Positions 25,319 through 34,243 of a stretch of DNA of 44,473 bases are shown in pieces (positions within the stretch are counted from its first letter, which is position 1; every line of letters starts with the position of its first letter). The position numbers and the translations under genes were made by a program. The DNA lies in assembly GCA_035942915.1 (NCBI GenBank), contig DASZCR010000323.1:1-44473 (forward strand). Direction: 5' to 3'. Below the pieces are notes generated by a model. It ran no database searches. It worked only from the letters and a program-made list of their open reading frames with translations, and was not told where the DNA came from. Source of the stretch: DASZCR01 sp035942915. GTDB taxonomy: Bacteria; Acidobacteriota; Blastocatellia; Pyrinomonadales; Pyrinomonadaceae.

Positions 25319-26335
25319 CTATTCAAACAGTGGTTTACGGTAGAAGGTGTCGCGCTTGACCACACGAAAGCCACAGGCTTCGTACACGCGAGTCGCACCA
25401 CTGCCATTTTCGCTGTCTACACCAAGCGCGGATTCCGTCATCCCTTCCTCCTTTTGTCGGCGGAGGCTGCGGACGATTAAAGCACGCGCGATGCCCTGTT
25501 TTCGCCAGTGTCGGCCGACACTGATAAATTCTGTATAGCCACGTCGCCGATTATATTTTTCGTTTTCAGCCTGATTGATGAAGGCTCGCACCTGCCCGGC
25601 GACCTGATTGGTGGCAATGTCCCAAGCCACCTCCCACAAGTGAGGCTGAAAAATGGTCTCATTGTCTAACCACGCTTCGTACATCTCTTCCATCTGCGGC
25701 CCCGTACCCCAGTTATCTCTAATGGCTTCCATATCGGCTTCCCAAATAGACCGATAGTGCTCAGGCAAGACCTGACGCACTTCTATTCCTGCCGGGAGGG
25801 GAAAGTCCGGGATATCGTCCAGAGTTGGCCGCAACATCTGAAAGGCATACCGGACTGCTCGGTAGCCTTCGCGCTCAAGCATCGCGCTCTGTCCCGTCTG
25901 GTGCTGGGTGACGAAAGTCTGAAAGAGTTGGGGCTGGCCTTGTGAATGCTGCGCCCCGATTTCGCGCAGCCGATTCTCTATCCAGTGCAGCATGACGCGG
26001 CCAATGCCCTTGCGACGCCAGCTAGGAGTTAGGAAGCCGATGAATCCATACAGATAAGTATCGTTATATTCTGTCCACCACCAGACGCGTGAATAACCAA
26101 TCACTTCTCCGTTGACTTCAGCGAAGAGCATATCCTGATAGGGGTCACAGTTAATGAGATAATTGAACGCGTTGGCGATATTCTCGGCGGTGTCGGCACG
26201 CTCTAATTTGTCGACATCGGCGCAAGCCGCAATGATTCTTGCCATGTGAGGATAGTCGTTCGCGCCTTGAAAGTGACGAAAGCGCAGGCCGGGAATGTTA
26301 GGTGAATTGATGAGGATAATTTCATCACCTGCCAT
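25319..26335 (-). CDS. Tandem GNAT acetyltransferase, cassette-borne
   Basis: A 338-residue protein with two GCN5-related N-acetyltransferase domains. The first (about 15-160) has G-F-I-G-F-L-T-P-S-W-R-R-K-G-I-G-R, where R-R-K-G-I-G is the acetyl-CoA pyrophosphate loop. The second (about 180-335) has I-S-V-G-R-H-W-R-K-Q-G-I-A-R-A-L and ends with N-G-S-G-A-T-R-V-Y-E-A-C-G-F. Such enzymes acetylate amines on antibiotics, peptides or metabolites. The substrate is unknown. The ATG at 26335 has AGGTGG 5 nt upstream. GNAT genes are among the commonest integron cassette genes, which fits the attC site right after the stop. Confidence 0.88.
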   Translation of the reverse strand: MAGDEIILINSPNIPGLRFRHFQGANDYPHMARIIAACADVDKLERADTAENIANAFNYLINCDPYQDMLFAEVNGEVIGYSRVWWWTEYNDTYLYGFIGFLTPSWRRKGIGRVMLHWIENRLREIGAQHSQGQPQLFQTFVTQHQTGQSAMLEREGYRAVRYAFQMLRPTLDDIPDFPLPAGIEVRQVLPEHYRSIWEADMEAIRDNWGTGPQMEEMYEAWLDNETIFQPHLWEVAWDIATNQVAGQVRAFINQAENEKYNRRRGYTEFISVGRHWRKQGIARALIVRSLRRQKEEGMTESALGVDSENGSGATRVYEACGFRVVKRDTFYRKPLFE

Positions 26336-26382
26336 AGTTGCCACCTATTTTTCGAGATAAGGTAATTGAATTGCCGACAATT

Positions 26383-26467
26383 GCCCAACGCCGGAATCAA
26401 GCGGCGCGCAATCAACCGGAATGATAGCAGGTCAGCTAACTGCAAGTCTGTTTCAATGAGTTACGAG
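26383..26467 (-). repeat. Degenerate attC-like end before the GNAT cassette
   Basis: GCCCAAC (26383-26389) with the following CGCCGGAATCAAGCGGCGCG looks like one side of an attC site. The opposite end, TCAATGAGTTACGAGC near 26453-26468, resembles TGAATGAGTTGTTAGGC with several changes. It may be a decayed site at the proximal edge of the cluster. Confidence 0.35.
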
Positions 26468-26588
26468 CCGTCATCGCTGATAAAAGCCTCCGGTTCAAGA
26501 TAGAGGAGACATGACCGCAATGACTTAATCTTCACACAATACAAAGGGACAATCAACAGACCTTTGCTCATTGTTTGCAACAAGACTC

Positions 26589-27992
26589 TCAGACATGCCT
26601 TAAGGCTGCGACAGGCTCGACGCGCGCCGCGCGCGCCGCCGGGTAGAGAGCGGCGCTCACGGAGACGAGCACAGCGACGGCGATAATCCCAAGCCAGAGC
26701 GAGAGCGGCAGCAGGAAGAACTCTACATAGCGGCTCCCCTGCGGTTGCAGGATGAAGCTGAAAACGAGGCGATTGGCGAGTTCGTCAATTCCCCACGCCG
26801 CGAGCGTACCGATGATACCGCCGGTCAGGCCAATCATCGCGGCTTCGGTCACGAAGATGAGTTTGATTTCCCACTCTTCGGCTCCGATGGCCTTCATAAT
26901 CCCTATCTCGCGTGTGCGCTCAAGAATCGACATCAACATCGTGTTGGCGATTCCCAGCGAAGCGATGAGCAGGGAGACACCGCCAATCAGGCCGAGCAGC
27001 ACGTTGACGATGAGGAAGAAGGTCTGCACCTGCTTGAACTCATCGACGAAAGAGAAACTTCCGAGACCGAGTTTCGTCAGACGCGTCCGCACGTCCGGTA
27101 TCACCGATGGGTCTGTGACGCGAATGACGGCGGTCGTGTAACTGACTTTCTCATCGCGCTCTACAGAGCCGCGTTGCTGCGCCAGATGGAGGGCGATTTT
27201 GCCGAGGGCGTCGAGGTGTTCATCCTTCCAACTGCGCGCCGCCGGCAGCGGCAAGTAGATGCTGGAAGACGGAAGCAGCCCGCGCAAGCGATTCCCGTCA
27301 GGCTCGTCCTTCAAGACACCGACGATGCGGTATGTGCGCGCGATGCGGAGAGCGCCAGCGGCGGGCGGCGCCGCTTCGTTTTCAACGTCGGGAGGGTCGA
27401 GCAGTGCGAGCGTCTGCCCCACCGCATCAGACGCTCTGGTATAACCGAAGTCGCGCAGGAAACCCGCGTCCACCACCACCTCGTCGGCATCCGGGCTGCC
27501 AATCATTCGACCCGCCGCGAACTCTCTGAAGCGTGCGGACGGCTCGCTCGCCGCCGCGCCGCCGACCGTCTTCATGACGGTTCGCTCGTTCGCACGCACG
27601 TAAGCCTGAAAGATGATATTTGGTTTAACGAAGACGACTCCCGGTATCTTTTCAATCTCGCCAAGCGTTGTGTCGTTGAGCGAGCGTTCGGGAATCCGGC
27701 TGACCGGAATGCCGCCGATAGACGATTCAGGGGATTGATTCGCGCCACTGGAGCTTTTGCTCTTTTCGGTGGCCGCCATGTTGAACAGAGAACGCCCGAA
27801 GACGTGAATCTCGCTGAAGGAGTCGAGGTCTTGAAATTGCTCGACCGTGTTGCGTTGCAAGCCCAGTCCGAGAGAGACCATCGTGACGACGACGGTCACG
27901 CCGATGGTCACGCCGAGCGTCGTCAACGCGGCACGCAATCTCGCTTCGCGCAGGTTTCGGGAGGCCAGAGAGAAGAGGTCGTAGAGGGACAT
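26589..27992 (-). CDS. MacB-type ABC transporter permease
   Basis: A 467-residue inner-membrane protein with the MacB layout: one N-terminal transmembrane helix (about 20-45; T-T-L-G-V-T-I-G-V), a large periplasmic domain, then three helices in the last 140 residues containing L-E-R-T-R-E-I-G-I-M-K-A-I-G-A, the coupling motif of the FtsX/MacB domain. It is the last gene of the peptide operon and pairs with the ATPase just upstream. A TTG start at 28067 overlapping the ATPase stop as TTGA would add 25 residues. The ATG at 27992 is preferred because family members begin with the S-L-Y-D-L-F type sequence. These transporters power export of peptides or lipoproteins from the periplasmic face. Confidence 0.88.
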   Translation of the reverse strand: MSLYDLFSLASRNLREARLRAALTTLGVTIGVTVVVTMVSLGLGLQRNTVEQFQDLDSFSEIHVFGRSLFNMAATEKSKSSSGANQSPESSIGGIPVSRIPERSLNDTTLGEIEKIPGVVFVKPNIIFQAYVRANERTVMKTVGGAAASEPSARFREFAAGRMIGSPDADEVVVDAGFLRDFGYTRASDAVGQTLALLDPPDVENEAAPPAAGALRIARTYRIVGVLKDEPDGNRLRGLLPSSSIYLPLPAARSWKDEHLDALGKIALHLAQQRGSVERDEKVSYTTAVIRVTDPSVIPDVRTRLTKLGLGSFSFVDEFKQVQTFFLIVNVLLGLIGGVSLLIASLGIANTMLMSILERTREIGIMKAIGAEEWEIKLIFVTEAAMIGLTGGIIGTLAAWGIDELANRLVFSFILQPQGSRYVEFFLLPLSLWLGIIAVAVLVSVSAALYPAARAARVEPVAALRHV

Positions 27993-28063
27993 GAGAAGCG
28001 TTTCCAAGTTGCCAGAGACCGGATTGATGACGGCTTCTGTAAAGGGATTTATGCTGGCCTCTG

Positions 28064-28768
28064 TCAAGCCGTCTGAAGTTCGCGCCCGCGCTGTGCGACC
28101 GCCCGGCCATCTTTCATGATGATGATGCGGTCAGCGAATCTCGCCGCCAACTCCTTATCGTGCGTGACCATCACCACCGTTAGCGCCTCGCGCCGAATCA
28201 TCTCGCGCAACAGGCTCAACAGTTCTTCGGCGCGGGTCGAATCCAGATTCCCCGTCGGCTCGTCGGCCAACAAAAGGCGCGGGCCGTTCGCCAGCGCGCG
28301 GGCAATCGCCACACGTTGCTGCTCGCCGCCGGACAATTCCGATGGCCTGTGCGTTAGCCGGTCTGACAGCCCGACGCGAGCCAGCAGAGCTTGTGCGCGA
28401 CGATTGCGTTCGCCCCTGCTTACCCCGCCGAAGGCGAGCGCGAGATTGACGTTCTCAACGGCGGTCATACTCGGAATCAGATTGAAATTCTGGAAAATCA
28501 TGCCGACACCGTAACGCCTGTAGTGCGCCAACTGTTTTTTATCAAACGGCCTGATTGACTTCCCTTCAAAGAGAATCTCGCCAGTCGTCGGCCGGTCGAG
28601 TCCGCCAATCAGGTTCAGGAGGGTTGATTTGCCTGAGCCGGAAGCCCCCTGAATCGCGATGAACTCCCCGGCCCGCACAGTGAGCGAGAGCGCGTGCAAG
28701 GCCATCACCTGCAAGCTCCCCATGTGGTAAGTTTTGGAGACCGCGCGTGCTTCTAAAAGCTCTGTCAT
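28064..28768 (-). CDS. MacB-type ABC transporter ATPase
   Basis: A 234-residue ATPase of the LolD/MacB group. Walker A G-A-S-G-S-G-K-S (about 41-48), Q-loop F-Q-N-F-N-L-I-P, signature L-S-G-G-E-Q-Q (145-151), Walker B L-L-L-A-D-E (165-170) with the P-T-G-N-L-D D-loop, and H-loop V-T-H-D-K-E are all present. The ATG at 28768 lies two bases after the TGA of the upstream carboxypeptidase-regulatory gene, with AGGTG as ribosome binding site, so the two are co-translated. It pairs with the MacB-type permease downstream. In this operon it is the likely energy source for moving the matured peptide product. Confidence 0.92.
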   Translation of the reverse strand: MTELLEARAVSKTYHMGSLQVMALHALSLTVRAGEFIAIQGASGSGKSTLLNLIGGLDRPTTGEILFEGKSIRPFDKKQLAHYRRYGVGMIFQNFNLIPSMTAVENVNLALAFGGVSRGERNRRAQALLARVGLSDRLTHRPSELSGGEQQRVAIARALANGPRLLLADEPTGNLDSTRAEELLSLLREMIRREALTVVMVTHDKELAARFADRIIIMKDGRAVAQRGRELQTA

Positions 28769-28770
28769 AA

Positions 28771-30573
28771 TCACCTGTCCGGCGTGTAGTTGAGCGAGAA
28801 ATCCTTTATCCGCTGGCATGGTTGAAGCTCAATCTCGACACCGGCGGCGGCGCTTTCCCGGCGCAGACGTGCGCGCCCTGCGGCATCTCTGGCGACGGGT
28901 CTGGCGAGTTCGTCGTCGCTGCGGGCGATTATCGAATACCGCCCCGGCGCGAGATTACTCAGTGCAAAGGTTCCATCTTCCTGAACGGGAGCTTCGGCAT
29001 AACGCGCGGCGTTGTCGGCATCTTCCGCTGCCTTCGGAACCAGATGCACCCGTAGGGGACGCCGTGCGCCGGTCGCGGCTGTCGCAGCGGTCACGACTCT
29101 TCCGCGCAGCCCGGCACTGCCATCCGCGATTTTGATAATCAACCCTTCGACGCGTTCCCCGGCTTGGAGCGTCAGGCCATCATTCGACACGTTCGTGTTA
29201 ACGCCGCGCGGCGCGGGGGCGCTCAGCGTAACGGCGTGAACGTACCACTCGTCTGTGGGCAGACGCGCCTCGACGTACAGACGACCAGCGCCGAGATTGC
29301 GCAGAATGAAGTTGCCTTGAGTATCCACCGCACTGTCGTTTGTCGAATCCGAAACCGGGAGCGACTGCTCTCTGCGCCCGTTCGCGGTCTCAAGCCGCGC
29401 CGCGATAACTGTCTCCTCGACCCTCGCGCGGGGAGGACGCGGGCAGACGGAAGCGCCGTCGGATGGCGTCGCGGCTTCGATAACGACACGGCCAGCGACC
29501 GAACCGAGTCGTGCGAGCGACAGTTCCACACCCGCCACGCTGCCGCCCTTGACGGTGAGGCGGCGCGGCGACGAAGACACCGCCGCGTCCGTCCCCAACC
29601 CGCCGTACGCCGTTATTTCGTAGTCGCCATCAGGCACGCCGTAGAACGCGAACGTGCGATGCGCTTCATCTGCGGCGATAGTCGTCGAAGCCTCCGGCAC
29701 ACCGCTCGGCAGGTGCGTGAGGGTTAACAGAAGACCGCCGGGCAGAGCCGCCTTCCCGACCGCGCCGCTGACGGAACCACTGACCATGTAAGCCTGCGAA
29801 GAGAGCAGGCGAACGTCGATGCCGCCCGTCTCCTGACCGTTGTTGACGACGACTTCGACGGCGCTCTCATTCGTCGCCGAAGGATAATAGGTAGGCGCCG
29901 CGTCGTTGTGCGCGCCCGGCGGCGCTTTGATGAAGTCGCTGTTTGAAACGGCAATCAGGTACGCGCCGGGCGATAGCCCATAGATGCGATAGACGCCCCG
30001 GTCATCCGTCAACCACTGGCGCTGCGCGGGAAGCGGCGGAACCCTGCTGCCCGCGCCATCCCGCACTCGAATCGCACGCACACGCGCCGTCACGACCGGG
30101 TCTCCTCTCTGGTCGATGACTTTGCCGGTGACCACTCCGCCCTTCGCCATCACAATCGTCGCCGACTCGCCAGCCCTGTAATAGTTCACCTGCCTGCGAG
30201 CCGTCGGCGAATCCTGAACCTCCACGTAACCGGCGGCGATGGGCGTCAACTGATAGGCCGTCTGTTCCAGATTTTGTATCTGAAATTCACCTTCCGCGTT
30301 AGTGCTCGCCATACTGACCGGCCCCGGCCTCCCCGCCGGACGCGCCAGCACGAGCGCGTTGGCAAGCCCTTGCCCCGACTCGTTGAGAATACGCCCGTTG
30401 AGCGAGCCGGTGCGCGCGGCCGGGATTTCGTTGCTGTTATTGCGTCGGGGCACTCCTTCCGCCGCGACCTCTACGGGCACGCCTCCCGGATGAACGGAGG
30501 GCGGCTCCTGTGCGCTCGCCGCGCGCGATAGACTCACGATGATGAAACCCGCGACCAGAAGAAAACGGTTCAT
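28771..30573 (-). CDS. Exported carboxypeptidase-regulatory-like protein (600 aa)
   Basis: The start M-N-R-F-L-L at 30573 has GAGAGGTG 5 nt upstream and leads into a signal peptide ending A-S-A-Q (about residue 22). The mature protein is built of repeated Ig-like carboxypeptidase-regulatory modules, seen as G-R-I-L-N-E-S-G-Q-G-L-A-N-A, G-K-V-I-D-Q-R-G-D-P-V and D-D-R-G-V-Y-R-I-Y-G-L-S-P-G-A-Y. No catalytic domain is visible. It is a paralogue of the next gene upstream in the operon, sharing D-D-R-G-V-Y-R-I-Y-G-L. Such all-beta proteins usually bind or scaffold at the cell surface. Its stop is 2 bp from the ABC ATPase start, placing it in the peptide operon, perhaps as the periplasmic handler of the product (inference). 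Confidence 0.8.
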   Translation of the reverse strand: MNRFLLVAGFIIVSLSRAASAQEPPSVHPGGVPVEVAAEGVPRRNNSNEIPAARTGSLNGRILNESGQGLANALVLARPAGRPGPVSMASTNAEGEFQIQNLEQTAYQLTPIAAGYVEVQDSPTARRQVNYYRAGESATIVMAKGGVVTGKVIDQRGDPVVTARVRAIRVRDGAGSRVPPLPAQRQWLTDDRGVYRIYGLSPGAYLIAVSNSDFIKAPPGAHNDAAPTYYPSATNESAVEVVVNNGQETGGIDVRLLSSQAYMVSGSVSGAVGKAALPGGLLLTLTHLPSGVPEASTTIAADEAHRTFAFYGVPDGDYEITAYGGLGTDAAVSSSPRRLTVKGGSVAGVELSLARLGSVAGRVVIEAATPSDGASVCPRPPRARVEETVIAARLETANGRREQSLPVSDSTNDSAVDTQGNFILRNLGAGRLYVEARLPTDEWYVHAVTLSAPAPRGVNTNVSNDGLTLQAGERVEGLIIKIADGSAGLRGRVVTAATAATGARRPLRVHLVPKAAEDADNAARYAEAPVQEDGTFALSNLAPGRYSIIARSDDELARPVARDAAGRARLRRESAAAGVEIELQPCQRIKDFSLNYTPDR

Positions 30574-30674
30574 TGCCACACCTCTCACACTCGCCTGTGG
30601 TTTCGACTGAGAACGTCCCCGCCGGACGAGCAGGGAAAAACTCACGTCATCACCGCCAGAGCCTCACGTAACTT

Positions 30675-32042
30675 CTACGGGCGCGCCGCATCGGCTGCGC
30701 GGTAAGCGAGCACGATGCGAACGCCCGTCACCTGTTCTTCCGGCGCAATGTCGATGCCGTCGCGCTGTTCGACCCCGTTCCTTTCGACGCGCCTGAGCGT
30801 CAGCCCTTTGGCAGCCAGCGGATTGCCGACCGCGACCCTCAACTTGCCCGGACGCAATCCTCTTATGCGGAACGAACCATCGGCGTTAAGCCTTTTTTGT
30901 AAGACATCGCCGCCACCGAAGTCGGACTGATACATCAAGGCGCTGAGCGGCGTTGCCGCAAGCCCTGACGCGATGGACGGCTCGTTTGCCCCTTCGACGA
31001 TGACCGTCCCGCTCACGCTTGAGCCTTGCAATAGTTTGATTTCCAGCCCGGCCACATCTTCGTTGAGGACATCGAAATAAATCGGGTCGCTATAGAAACC
31101 GCTCTCGCCATCGGAGGTCACGAAGGCCGCGTAGCTGCCCGGCAGTAGATTCACAATGCGGAACTCGCCTCTGGCATCCGACCGCGAGCCGTAGCCGAGA
31201 ATGTCGGAGAGCATTCCATTATCTTTGACGGCGACGTAAGCGAACGTCGTACCGGGAACCGGCAGCCCATCCCTCGCGCCGACGATGCGTCCCACCGCGT
31301 CGTAAGTCTGGACAAGTCGTCCGAGACGAATGTCAACGTTGGTGACTTCGCTCCCCGCCGTGACGACGACCGTTCGGGCTTTAAATTCATCGGTCACGCC
31401 CGGATGGAAAGTGCGCGTGTAAAAGCCTCGCCTGCCGCCCATCCGAATCGCGCCGCTCTGTGCGCTCTCACCGACCGAGACGAGGTAACGCCCGGAAGGA
31501 AGCCCATAAATTCGATAAACGCCCCGGTCATCGGTCTCAAGCATCGAAGGGGTGTAGACTGTTACCTGACTCATATCCTCGGTCTCCGTCACCTCTACCA
31601 ATCGTATTCGTTCGCCGACCACCGGCTTCCCTTCGGCGTCAGTTACCTGACCGGTAATGACACCGCCGCGCGTGAGCGCAAAATCGAAGCCCTCGACCGC
31701 CTGCCCCTGCGCGAGCGCGAGCGCCTTTCCGGGCGAGCCGTATCCTTCTTCAGTCGGCGCGATGAAGGCCGGGGTGACGGGAACAACCTGATAGCGTCCG
31801 GCGGCAATTCCGTTGATGCTGAAACGCCCATCGACACCGGAGACAGCTTTGGCGACGATGGTGCGCGCGGCTTCCGGCTCGGAGGTCTGCAATAACAGCG
31901 TCACTCCCGGCACTGCTTTTCCGCCGACGGTGACGCGACCGGAAACGGAAGCCGTCGCCGTCGCAGACTCCTGCGCGGAGACGTGGCTCGCCGCGCTCAG
32001 CAGCAACGCGATGAAGAGAGTAATGAACGCGCGAAGATACAT
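30675..32042 (-). CDS. Exported carboxypeptidase-regulatory-like protein (455 aa)
   Basis: The start M-Y-L-R-A-F at 32042 is chosen because AAGGAG lies about 9 nt upstream and a signal peptide begins there (ending H-V-S-A-Q). An earlier in-frame ATG overlaps the acyltransferase stop as ATGA and could also be used. The mature protein has Ig-like modules with G-R-V-T-V-G-G-K-A-V-P-G-V, G-Q-V-T-D-A-E-G-K-P-V and D-D-R-G-V-Y-R-I-Y-G-L-P-S-G-R-Y, the last shared with its paralogue 101 bp downstream. No enzyme motif is seen. It follows the acyltransferase by 47 bp and is part of the same transcription unit. The role is unknown; envelope scaffold or binding protein is likely. Confidence 0.8.
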   Translation of the reverse strand: MYLRAFITLFIALLLSAASHVSAQESATATASVSGRVTVGGKAVPGVTLLLQTSEPEAARTIVAKAVSGVDGRFSINGIAAGRYQVVPVTPAFIAPTEEGYGSPGKALALAQGQAVEGFDFALTRGGVITGQVTDAEGKPVVGERIRLVEVTETEDMSQVTVYTPSMLETDDRGVYRIYGLPSGRYLVSVGESAQSGAIRMGGRRGFYTRTFHPGVTDEFKARTVVVTAGSEVTNVDIRLGRLVQTYDAVGRIVGARDGLPVPGTTFAYVAVKDNGMLSDILGYGSRSDARGEFRIVNLLPGSYAAFVTSDGESGFYSDPIYFDVLNEDVAGLEIKLLQGSSVSGTVIVEGANEPSIASGLAATPLSALMYQSDFGGGDVLQKRLNADGSFRIRGLRPGKLRVAVGNPLAAKGLTLRRVERNGVEQRDGIDIAPEEQVTGVRIVLAYRAADAARP

Positions 32043-32089
32043 GTTTGAGCACTCCTTCAAAGGCTTATCATCCCGGCTGACAGACAACA

Positions 32090-33217
32090 TCATCCGGCGC
32101 GCGCAGCGCCGTCCGGCATCGCCTCGCCATTCATCTCGCCGGGGCGACAACGATTCATCGAAATCCCGTGTCGCAGGCGCGCCTCGAACGAACTGAGGAA
32201 GCCCGCAAGCGAGGAATGCTCCTCGGCCAGTTCGCTCCGAAGAGCGAAAAACCGTTCCATCCATCCCCATTCATCGCGCGGCAATTCGGTGCGCGCCGCG
32301 AATCCGAATCTGTCATCGAGGGTCGGCCAGTAGACCCAGTGCTCCGGCAGCGCGGTCAACTGCCGCTGCATGTCGGCATGGATACGCGCGGTCGTCACAT
32401 ACATGTCGCGCGCAAAATCATCCGTGCGAGACAATTCGACCGGCGCGCCGTACTTGATGATGAAGCGCCCTCCGCTCCGGCGATAACAGTAAAGGGGAAT
32501 CAAAAGGGCGTCGCTCTTGAGCGCGAAGAAGGCCGTGCCGCCCATCGCGACGGCCAGCCGACCGAAGAAAGGGACGTACATCAATCCGGGGTTATACTCG
32601 TAAACGTCGGGCATCATGCCGAGCGCGTTCCCGTTCTTCAATGCACGCAATCCCTTCAAGACCGCCGTCTTGTCGTTATAGAGAGTCTTGGCGTTACATT
32701 CGAGACGCTCGATGAGTCCCTTATACATGGCCGTCGTCGGGTTCACCTCCGGCGAGTCGTAGAAGAAGCTGATTGTTTTGTAAGCCCCCACCTCAATCGT
32801 CAGGTGCACGCACGCGAACGCGAAATTGCCATAATGAGGAGTGAAGAAAATGACGGGTCGTGAGCTTTCGCAGGCAGCACGGAAATTTCGTTCGCCTTCA
32901 ATCTCGACATGTGTGCGGCAGAATCGAATGAGTTGTTCGCGCGGCATCGCGTTCAGTTGTATTCGCTCGAATTCGCTTTGAAACTTTGAACGCCAATGCT
33001 TCTTAATCAATTCCTCGCGCGCGGTTTCTGTCATCTCCGGAAAGGCGAGCGCGAAGTTATCTCTGAGCCGCGCGGTCGTCGCCACGTCCAGCGAGCGATA
33101 TGCATCGGCCAGCCGGTCTAACATCAACGCCGCGAGCGGCGCGGCGAGACGCATCGCCCAGTAGGAGAGGCGTGACGGGTATAGAGCATCAATCATTCTC
33201 TGCTTCATGGCGTTCAT
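32090..33217 (-). CDS. LpxL/HtrB-like lysophospholipid acyltransferase family protein
   Basis: A 375-residue protein with an N-terminal hydrophobic helix (about 18-34). The acyltransferase core carries F-F-T-P-H-Y-G-N-F, in which His128 is the candidate catalytic base of the H-x4-D/E motif, although the acidic position is replaced. Later come N-P-T-T-A-M-Y, A-L-K-N-G-N-A-L-G-M-M-P-D and V-P-F-F-G-R-L-A-V-A-M-G, the block that positions the acyl donor in LpxL/HtrB proteins. Those enzymes move fatty acyl groups onto lipid A. Here the gene sits inside a peptide operon, 9 bp after the unrecognised protein, so acylation of the peptide or a carrier is plausible (inference). The missing acidic residue could mean altered chemistry. 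Confidence 0.8.
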   Translation of the reverse strand: MNAMKQRMIDALYPSRLSYWAMRLAAPLAALMLDRLADAYRSLDVATTARLRDNFALAFPEMTETAREELIKKHWRSKFQSEFERIQLNAMPREQLIRFCRTHVEIEGERNFRAACESSRPVIFFTPHYGNFAFACVHLTIEVGAYKTISFFYDSPEVNPTTAMYKGLIERLECNAKTLYNDKTAVLKGLRALKNGNALGMMPDVYEYNPGLMYVPFFGRLAVAMGGTAFFALKSDALLIPLYCYRRSGGRFIIKYGAPVELSRTDDFARDMYVTTARIHADMQRQLTALPEHWVYWPTLDDRFGFAARTELPRDEWGWMERFFALRSELAEEHSSLAGFLSSFEARLRHGISMNRCRPGEMNGEAMPDGAARAG

Positions 33218-33226
33218 GACGAGTTC

Positions 33227-34243
33227 TCAGCCGAGCGTTGCGCGCGGTCGCGGCGCAGAGCCGTGAAGCGCGCCCTGTAGCTCGCGTAGTTCTTTGACCG
33301 ACCATGCGTAGGTCTCGGCGTTGAGGCTGGCGCCGGTCGAACGCCACGCCTGGATGTACCCCTCAACCTCCTTGAGCTTCATCACGGTGTTGCGCGCCCG
33401 CGTCCGACACGAACGCGCATAGACGTATTCCCACGAAACGACATCGGCAGGAGCGAGACGGAAGAGCACGCTCATCCGTTCTCCGAGCCACTTCAACAAC
33501 GCGCTGACATCCGACTCCGCACCTCCGTCGGCGGGCGGTGGCGCGGGGTACGCGATAATGTCCAGATGGGCGCGCCCGCCTGTCGCCTCTCCGCCCAGCG
33601 TCAGGAGCGGCCCGCACCCGCGCAGGAAGAGCAGCGGCTCAAGCGTCGAGAATTGATAATCTTCATCTAAAAACTGAGTCCTCCACATCGTATCCGCACG
33701 CGTCAATTGATGGTCTGGAAAGGTCACGTATGTCGTCGCCGACGCCTCTCCGCGCCGTCGGCCGCGACTGTCTTCGACCATCTCCGCCGCAGATAGAAAA
33801 ACGCCGCCGCCATCTTCGGCCTCTACGATGAGAGGGCGCAGATACTTTGACGCGAGCGGGGTATTGAGGAATCTGAATTGACGCTGCCCGTTGTGAAACA
33901 GATAGACGAGCAGATGAATGCTCGATGCCGTGAACGGAAGGGACAGGAGATTGACCGAAGAGGAATATGTCTCAAAAGTGCGCGCGGCCTTCGCCACGTC
34001 GAGCGGGAGATGCATCCGTTTCAATCTCCGAAGCGACTGCTCCGGCTTCCCGGATGCACACAGCCGGTGCAACTTCGCACGGCGGGAGGCGCATGTGCGC
34101 GCCAATATCGTTGCCTCGCGCGCGGGGATGTCGAGCATCTCTCTAATGAGATAAGCGAGCGCCTCGGCCTCTTCTCTTTCGGAGAAGCGTCCGCGCATTC
34201 CACTTAAAAGGGTCTCGCCCCAGTGTTTCAATAAAGACTTCAT
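33227..34243 (-). CDS. Unrecognised 338-residue protein of the peptide operon
   Basis: I do not recognise the family. The protein starts M-K-S-L-L-K-H-W-G-E. The first third is helical and charged (R-E-E-A-E-A-L-A-Y, R-R-L-K-R-M-H-L). The middle has a hydrophobic stretch L-L-S-L-P-F-T-A-S-S-I-H-L-L-V-Y-L-F-H and then R-F-L-N-T-P-L-A-S-K-Y-L. The C-terminal third is helical and mildly hydrophobic. No signal peptide and no metal or nucleotide motif is visible. Its ATG overlaps the M50 protease stop as ATGA, so the two are translationally coupled and likely work together. A soluble or membrane-associated maturation partner is plausible. Confidence 0.6.
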   Translation of the reverse strand: MKSLLKHWGETLLSGMRGRFSEREEAEALAYLIREMLDIPAREATILARTCASRRAKLHRLCASGKPEQSLRRLKRMHLPLDVAKAARTFETYSSSVNLLSLPFTASSIHLLVYLFHNGQRQFRFLNTPLASKYLRPLIVEAEDGGGVFLSAAEMVEDSRGRRRGEASATTYVTFPDHQLTRADTMWRTQFLDEDYQFSTLEPLLFLRGCGPLLTLGGEATGGRAHLDIIAYPAPPPADGGAESDVSALLKWLGERMSVLFRLAPADVVSWEYVYARSCRTRARNTVMKLKEVEGYIQAWRSTGASLNAETYAWSVKELRELQGALHGSAPRPRATLG

